Positions 15,741 through 22,836 of a DNA stretch of 22,836 nt are shown here, piece by piece. The DNA lies in the NCBI GenBank assembly GCA_937135995.1, contig CAKZOF010000203.1, forward strand, positions 1 to 22,836, written 5' to 3'. Both the position numbers and the translations under genes were made by a program. Positions within the stretch are counted from its first letter, which is position 1. Every line of letters starts with the position of its first letter. Source of the stretch: an uncultured Pyrinomonas sp. (GTDB lineage: Bacteria; Acidobacteriota; Blastocatellia; Pyrinomonadales; Pyrinomonadaceae). The notes beneath the pieces are model-generated. The model saw nothing but the letters and a program-made list of their open reading frames with translations, did no database searches and was not told where the DNA came from.

Positions 15741-16571
15741 TCATTGACCTTTGAAGTGCGGTTTGCGCTTTTCGACGTAGGCGGTCAAGCCCTCTTTGGC
15801 GTCTTCGCTCATGAAGAGCTGTTGTTGCAGTTCGCGCTCCAAAGCCAAAGCGTACTCGAACGGGATCTCCGCGCCAGATTGAACGCTTCGTTTGATGCGC
15901 CCGACGGCGCGCGCGGCCTTGTTCGGCGGCGTGAACTGCCGCGCGTAGTCGATGACCTGCTCCATAAACTTGTCGTTGTTCTCGGCTTCGAAGATGTGAT
16001 TGATGATGCCGAGTTCGAGCCCGCGCTCGAAGTCGAACAGTTCGCCCGTGGTCATCAGCTCGATGGCGCGCGATTTGCCCACCAGTCGCGCCAAGCGCTG
16101 CGTGCCGCCCGTGCCGGGGAGCACGCCGAGCGAAATCTCAGGCAGCCCGAGTTTGCCCGCGCCCTTGCGCGCGATGCGTACATCGGCGGCCATGGCGATC
16201 TCTAGCCCGCCGCCGACGGTGTGCCCATTGAGCGCTGCGATGACGAGTTTGGGCGTCTGCTCCAAGCGCGAGAGCGTTTCGTTGGCGTGGAGACAGAAGA
16301 AGTATTTGAAGTTCGGCGTCACCTCGGCCAACATGCGGATATTGGCCCCTGCCGAGAAGAATTTGTCGCCGTGGCCGGTGATGACGATGACGTAAACTCC
16401 ATCGTCCATGCGCGCATCGAGGATGGCCCGGTCGAGTTCTTGCATCATCTCGTAGGTGTAGGTGTTGGCTGGTGGATCGTTGAGCGTGAGCAACGCGATG
16501 CCGTCCTGCACGCGGTACCGAACCAGTTGCCCGCGCTCTTCGGCCGTCCCTTGAACTTTCGCTTCCGCCAT
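15741..16571 (-). CDS. Enoyl-CoA hydratase (canonical crotonase)
   Basis: A 276-residue crotonase with both catalytic glutamates: Glu124 in GGGLEIAMAAD and Glu145 in LGLPEISLGVLPGTGGTQRL. Oxyanion-hole residues lie in FFSAGAN (71-77) and NGHTVGGG. It should hydrate trans-2-enoyl-CoA in beta-oxidation or aromatic-CoA breakdown. The start is the ATG at 16571, preceded by AAGGAG at ideal spacing; a longer frame reaching 16718 is not supported. A possible promoter lies 70-100 bp upstream. It is the first gene of the minus-strand catabolic run. Confidence 0.93.
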   Translation of the reverse strand: MAEAKVQGTAEERGQLVRYRVQDGIALLTLNDPPANTYTYEMMQELDRAILDARMDDGVYVIVITGHGDKFFSAGANIRMLAEVTPNFKYFFCLHANETLSRLEQTPKLVIAALNGHTVGGGLEIAMAADVRIARKGAGKLGLPEISLGVLPGTGGTQRLARLVGKSRAIELMTTGELFDFERGLELGIINHIFEAENNDKFMEQVIDYARQFTPPNKAARAVGRIKRSVQSGAEIPFEYALALERELQQQLFMSEDAKEGLTAYVEKRKPHFKGQ

Positions 16572-16643
16572 ATCTTCACTCCTTGAAGTCGGATATCTCT
16601 GCAAAAAGATCGAAAAGAGTGCCGTATTGAAGCTTGCCGAAGG

Positions 16644-16672
16644 ATCATGACAGAAAAACATTTTTCGCTCAA
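16644..16672 (-). promoter_or_regulatory. Possible promoter of the enoyl-CoA hydratase gene
   Basis: On the minus strand TTGAGC (16672-16667), a 17-bp spacer and CATGAT (16649-16644) each match the consensus at 4 of 6 bases. The 5' UTR would be about 65 nt. Confidence 0.35.
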
Positions 16673-16887
16673 GCGTCGCCGTCGGCCCGCGAACGCCTCG
16701 TGCGCCAAGCGCGCTCATTCGCTGCCGATACCCTGTCTCGGCGCGTTCAGCGCACCGAGAAGCGCCGGAATGCGACCGCGCGCAAGCGAGTTGTGTCCGG
16801 CATCCCGACGAAAGTTTAACCCCAACGCTTGCGCAATTTTGTACGTAACGTGGGACCGGCGTCGAAGAGCGCGGCGCGCAGGCAAGC

Positions 16888-16916
16888 TTGACAGGCGCAT
16901 CGGCGGCGCGTAGCTT
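16888..16916 (+). promoter_or_regulatory. Promoter of the selenocysteine tRNA
   Basis: A perfect -35 TTGACA (16888-16893), a 17-bp spacer and TAGCTT (16911-16916; weak -10, 3 of 6) lie so that transcription would begin near 16923, just before the mature tRNA 5' end at 16929. Confidence 0.65.
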
Positions 16917-16928
16917 CTACCATTTGCC

Positions 16929-17030
16929 GGAGGCGCATCCGTTCTGGTGAACGGCGCGGTCTTCAAAACCGTCGGCGAGCTTGCGCTGGAAGCAGGCTCG
17001 GGTAGGTTCGATTCCTACACGCCTCCGCCA
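16929..17030 (+). tRNA. selC: Selenocysteine tRNA, anticodon TCA
   Basis: The cloverleaf is of the selenocysteine type. The acceptor is GGAGGCGC (16929-16936) against ACGCCTCC (17019-17026), eight positions with the eighth a C-A mismatch. The long D stem is 6 bp (CCGTTC/GAACGG, 16939-16954) with a 4-nt TGGT loop. The anticodon loop CTTCAAA (16961-16967) gives anticodon TCA, which reads UGA. The very long variable arm has 9 pairs (CGAGCTTGC/GCAGGCTCG, 16976-17000). The T arm is GTAGG-TTCGATT-CCTAC, followed by discriminator G and encoded CCA (17028-17030). The 102-nt length, the 8+5 acceptor/T stack and the long extra arm match bacterial tRNA-Sec. It implies that the genome also encodes SelA, SelB and SelD and some selenoprotein, none of which is in this window. 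Confidence 0.95.
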
Positions 17031-17122
17031 GCGAGGTTTCACGCGCGCAGCGGCGGGAGCCGCAACGGGCACGCGGCCCGCCGTCGCGCGTCTTCGTCTC
17101 GTCGAGACTCTAGGCAGGTGCC

Positions 17123-18250
17123 ATGCGTGACTGGATCGCGCTCAACATGACGCCCGGCGTCGGCCCGCGCATCGCCGCGCGGTTGCTCGAACACTTCGGC
17201 GCGGCAAGCGCCGTGTTCGATGCGCCGCGAAGCGAACTCGAACGCCTGCGCCTGCCGGAAGAGACCGTTGCCAGCATCGTCGCGCGCGACCAGCACCAAC
17301 GGGCGGAACTCGAAATCGAGCGCGTACGCTCGCTCGGCGGCGACATCCTCGTGCTCGACGATGGCGCGTATCCGGCCTTGCTTCGTGAGATTCACGATCC
17401 GCCGCTCGTCCTCTACGTTCGCGGCGCATGGCGCGAGTGTTTGGACGGCCCGTCCATCGCCATGGTCGGCTCGCGTCGCTGCTCGACCTACGGGCAGAAC
17501 GCCGCGACCATGTTGGCGCGCGACTTGGCTGCACGTGGCGTGGTCATCGTTTCGGGGTTGGCGCGCGGCATCGACGCCGCGTCGCATCGCGGCGCGCTCG
17601 AAGCCGATGGGCGGACGGTGGCCGTTCTCGGCACCGGCATAGACGATGTTTATCCGCGCGAGCACCGCAAGCTCGCGGATGAGATATTGAACAAAGGTGG
17701 CTGCATCGTCTCAGAGTTTCCGCTCGGCACGCCACCTATCGGACAGAACTTCCCGTATCGCAACAGGATCATCAGCGGCTTGAGCTTGGGCGTGCTCGTC
17801 GTGGAAGCGGCAGAAAACAGCGGCTCGTTGATCACGGCGCGGTTGGCGCTCGAACAAGGGCGCGAGGTGTTCGCTGTCCCGGGCAACATTACGTCGCGCA
17901 ACTCTTTCGGCGCGAACTATCTGATCAAGAGCGCGGGGGCCAAACTGGTCCAGAGTTGGCAGGACGTGGCGAGCGAACTCCCACCCGAAATCGCGAGTCG
18001 ATTGTTGCCGCCCGCAGAAGGCAGAAAAAAGCGCCGTCACGACGCGCAGCTAGCGCTTACGCCGAACGATCTAGACGAGGCCGAACGCGCCGTGCTCGCG
18101 TTGCTTTCGCCCGACGCCCCGGTGCATATCGACGCGCTGGCGCAATCGAGCGCGCTCGATTTTTCCGCCTTGAACGCGGCGCTGCTCAATTTGGAGTTGC
18201 GCGATCTCGTCAGGCAGCTTCCCGGTAAATGTTTCGTGAGAAAGTTGTAA
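17123..18250 (+). CDS. dprA: DNA-processing protein DprA
   Basis: A 375-residue protein that loads RecA onto incoming single-stranded DNA during natural transformation. An N-terminal helix-hairpin-helix-like/SAM region (1-70) is followed by the Rossmann fold with GSRRCSTYG (116-124), SGLARGID (144-151), CIVSEFPLG (194-202), FPYRNRIISGLS (210-221), VVEAAENSGSLITA (226-239) and FAVPGN (250-255). All are DprA hallmarks. A C-terminal winged-helix domain (about 310-375) is present. The ATG at 17123 has an AGGCAGGTG ribosome site. The tRNA gene ends 92 bp upstream and topA begins 184 bp downstream; the dprA-topA order is common in bacteria. Confidence 0.96.
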   Translation: MRDWIALNMTPGVGPRIAARLLEHFGAASAVFDAPRSELERLRLPEETVASIVARDQHQRAELEIERVRSLGGDILVLDDGAYPALLREIHDPPLVLYVRGAWRECLDGPSIAMVGSRRCSTYGQNAATMLARDLAARGVVIVSGLARGIDAASHRGALEADGRTVAVLGTGIDDVYPREHRKLADEILNKGGCIVSEFPLGTPPIGQNFPYRNRIISGLSLGVLVVEAAENSGSLITARLALEQGREVFAVPGNITSRNSFGANYLIKSAGAKLVQSWQDVASELPPEIASRLLPPAEGRKKRRHDAQLALTPNDLDEAERAVLALLSPDAPVHIDALAQSSALDFSALNAALLNLELRDLVRQLPGKCFVRKL

Positions 18251-18434
18251 TCAGCAACCGTTATGCTCAAAGAGCCGAAGGACGCCTTGAGTTTTCGCCC
18301 GCCTGAAAAGAGGCGCGTGGTTTCGCTAGGCATTGAAGACCGACGCTGCTGCATCTAACTCGAAGTCGCAAAACGGCGAGAGAGTTTTTCGAACGGTTCA
18401 ACCCTTTGAGATTTTAAATCACGACGAAAGTCTT

Positions 18435-20939
<2,505 letters not shown>

Positions 20940-21113
20940 GCTTCGGACGGGCGGACGCCTGCTTTCTACGCTCGGTCCGACGCGGCGCTTCTCGCCCGGC
21001 TCGACCGACAAAGCGCTGCGCCCGGAGTCACGGTGCCTTTCGCCGAAACTTTGGGCGAGAACGACGGTTCTCGCGCCCACAAATCAACACCCTGGCATGA
21101 CCGAGCGCCGATC

Positions 21114-22418
21114 ATGTCCGTCTTCTACTTTCTCGCCACCATCGTCATCTGGCAGGGCATTATGTCGCTGATCGGCGGCAGGCGCTTTCTCGCCTACGTG
21201 CGAAGCGAAATAAAGCGCCGAAGCGGAGCCTACGCGCCGTTTGCTTCGGTTATCGTGCCGTGTCGCGGACTGGACCACGGATTGCGCGACAACCTCGGCG
21301 CGCTCTTTCAGCAAAACTATCCGGACTACGAATTGATCTTCGTCGCGGACGATGCGCGCGATCCGGCCTTGGCTGTGGCGCGCGCGTTGATTCAAGCCTC
21401 TGCGGCGGGTCAACGGGCGGTTCAGGCGTGCGCGGCGGGAGACGGTCAACGCGAAAGCGCAGAACGCTTGCAACAAGAAGCGACGCAAACGTGGCCCCCT
21501 CCGCGCGCGCGTATCGTGGTCGCCGGACCAGCCGAAAGGTGCGGGCAGAAAGTGCACAATTTGCTGGTCGCTGTGAAGGCAGCGGATCCGAAGAGCGAGG
21601 TCTTTGTCTTCGTCGATACCGATGCGCGCCCGTCCGCCGACTGGTTGCGCGCGCTCGTTGCGCCGCTTGCCGACCAAGCGACGGGCGCGACCACCGGTTA
21701 TCGTTGGTTCGTGCCTGTGCGAGGGAATCTCGCTTCGGAGCTTCGCGCCCTCTGGAACGCATCGGTCGCTTCGGCTCTCGGCGCCAACGTCCGGCGGAAC
21801 TTTTGCTGGGGCGGCTCGATGGCCATCCGCCGCACAACCTTCGAGCGCGCCGCCGTTGCTGCGTACTGGCGTAGCGCCGCCTCGGATGACTTTGCCATGA
21901 CGCGCGCGTTGCACCATGCCGGGTTCGGCGTACGCTTCGTTCCTGCCTGCCTTATCCCGTCTTACGAAGATTGTTCGTGGCGAGGGTTGCTGGAGTTCAC
22001 GACGCGACAGATGAAGATCACGCGTGTTTACGCGCCGCACCTGTGGCGGTTGGCGCTCGTTGGCAATCTGCTTTTCGTCGTGGTCTTCTTCGGCAGTTTC
22101 GTCCTCGCGGCGTCGTGCGCCGCGCGCGGTGCTTCGTTCATCGCGCCCTTGATGATCGGCGTGAGCGTCTTCGCGTTGGGCGCGGCCAAAGCATGGCTTC
22201 GTTTGCGCGCCGCACGGATGGCGCTCGCCACGGTGCGGCTCTCCAAGCGAAGCGTGTGGGTGCATCTTTTGCTCTGGCCGTTAACTTCAGCCCTGTTCCT
22301 CGCAAACGCGATCTGCGCGGCTTGGTCGCGCCGTTTGGTCTGGCGCGGCATCGAATACGAATTGAAATCGCCTGCGGAAACTGTCATCATCAGCAGGCCC
22401 GTGCAGGAGCGAGGTTGA
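21114..22418 (+). CDS. Membrane glycosyltransferase family 2 (ceramide glucosyltransferase-like)
   Basis: A 434-residue GT-A fold membrane glycosyltransferase. An N-terminal membrane segment (about 3-21) is followed by the nucleotide-sugar domain: VIVPCRG (47-52), FVADDA (76-81), metal-binding DTD (168-170), catalytic SDD (257-259) and RQMKITR (298-304), equivalent to the Q/RxxRW motif. Three C-terminal hydrophobic segments lie near 313-335, 343-362 and 381-402. This layout is that of GT21/ceramide glucosyltransferase-like and hopanoid-linked GT2 enzymes (HpnI-like), which glycosylate lipids at the membrane. A radical SAM gene follows after 139 bp on the same strand, a pairing that would fit lipid or hopanoid modification, but this is inference. 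The ATG at 21114 starts the first membrane helix; a GTG at 21033 is less likely. Confidence 0.85.
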   Translation: MSVFYFLATIVIWQGIMSLIGGRRFLAYVRSEIKRRSGAYAPFASVIVPCRGLDHGLRDNLGALFQQNYPDYELIFVADDARDPALAVARALIQASAAGQRAVQACAAGDGQRESAERLQQEATQTWPPPRARIVVAGPAERCGQKVHNLLVAVKAADPKSEVFVFVDTDARPSADWLRALVAPLADQATGATTGYRWFVPVRGNLASELRALWNASVASALGANVRRNFCWGGSMAIRRTTFERAAVAAYWRSAASDDFAMTRALHHAGFGVRFVPACLIPSYEDCSWRGLLEFTTRQMKITRVYAPHLWRLALVGNLLFVVVFFGSFVLAASCAARGASFIAPLMIGVSVFALGAAKAWLRLRAARMALATVRLSKRSVWVHLLLWPLTSALFLANAICAAWSRRLVWRGIEYELKSPAETVIISRPVQERG

Positions 22419-22557
22419 TCGGATCGGGCGGACGCGATCGTTGTGCAAGTATGCGCGTCGTGCAAGCCTGGCAGGGGCAGAGCTCGCGCGGACGGGTTCG
22501 ACAGCGTGCAAGGCCAGTCGGCGTTCGGGCGTCCGTCGCCGTGCCGGGCTTGGCTGA

Positions 22558-22836
22558 ATGAAGATCATGTTTCGCAAAGCGCAGCAATTGGTTCAACTTG
22601 TTCGTTCGAGCAAGCGTGCGCGCCGGCTCGATACGCTCATCTTCTTCGTCACTTCGCGTTGCAACGCGCGCTGCGAAACCTGTTTCTACTGGCGTGAGCT
22701 GAACCGGCCCGGCGACCTCACCTTCGCGCAGATAGAGAAAGTGGCGCGCACCGCTCCGCCGATCTCCGACCTGTGGTTGTCGGGTGGGGAGTCGACGCTC
22801 AGGCGCGATTTGACAGAGATCATCGATCTTTTCGTG
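22558..22836 (+). CDS. Radical SAM protein (N-terminal part, cut by window edge)
   Basis: The visible 93 residues carry the iron-sulfur motif CNARCETC (Cys35, Cys39, Cys42), which binds the 4Fe-4S cluster for S-adenosylmethionine cleavage, and SGGEST (75-80), the SAM-binding GGE motif (usually followed by P). The codon just before the ATG at 22558 is a stop, fixing the start at 22558 or 22567. Family and substrate cannot be told without the C terminus (for example a SPASM domain). It follows the glycosyltransferase on the same strand. Confidence 0.9.
   Translation, partial: MKIMFRKAQQLVQLVRSSKRARRLDTLIFFVTSRCNARCETCFYWRELNRPGDLTFAQIEKVARTAPPISDLWLSGGESTLRRDLTEIIDLFV

Larger units (their letters stand above)
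16572..16928. other. Divergent intergenic region between hydratase and selC
   Basis: The gap of 357 bp holds the outward promoters of the minus-strand hydratase (16644-16672) and the plus-strand tRNA (16888-16916). Between them is AT-richer DNA around 16810-16850 with small palindromes such as TTGCGCAA. No gene-like frame is seen. Confidence 0.6.

Noticed and set aside
21084..22265. Long minus-strand frame opposite the glycosyltransferase gene
   Set aside because: It is Arg/His-rich with no domain, and the opposite strand has clear GT motifs and membrane helices.

Overview
The window is GC-rich bacterial DNA, densely coded on both strands. It carries a secreted S9 peptidase, a PEP-CTERM protein, tryptophan 2,3-dioxygenase beside a kynureninase-like gene, large c-di-GMP and two-component proteins, and a selenocysteine tRNA. 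This mix, together with the codon bias, suggests an Acidobacteriota-type genome (Blastocatellia/Pyrinomonas-like). That assignment is inference, because no rRNA or clear species marker is present.

Region 1 (1-3007, minus strand): an S9 peptidase with a signal peptide, then a SLOG/LOG-like Rossmann protein, then an SDR oxidoreductase cut by the window edge. Region 2 (3008-9673, plus strand): a 746-bp gap that I read as a structured RNA leader (compact three-way junction, dyad, strong terminator-like hairpin). It precedes a membrane HD-GYP/GAF/GGDEF c-di-GMP protein, a REC-GAF-PAS histidine kinase whose receiver lacks the phospho-acceptor Asp, and an NtrC-type sigma-54 activator that is probably the kinase's partner.

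Region 3 (9825-16571, minus strand): a PEP-CTERM surface protein, then, reading upstream, a 4HBT-type thioesterase, tryptophan 2,3-dioxygenase, a kynureninase-like enzyme, a degenerate acyl-CoA dehydrogenase-like protein, a PaaG-like crotonase and a canonical enoyl-CoA hydratase. The last six genes look like a catabolic cluster for tryptophan and acyl/aromatic-CoA compounds.

Region 4 (16888-22836, plus strand): a selenocysteine tRNA (selC) with a perfect -35 box, dprA, topA with five C-terminal zinc-finger-like repeats, a membrane family-2 glycosyltransferase, and the start of a radical SAM gene that runs off the end.

The most interesting points are the structured leader plus terminator upstream of the c-di-GMP gene, which has no upstream gene on that strand to terminate; the selC gene; the receiver without its Asp; and the kynurenine/CoA gene cluster. 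There are no CRISPR arrays, transposases or rRNA genes.
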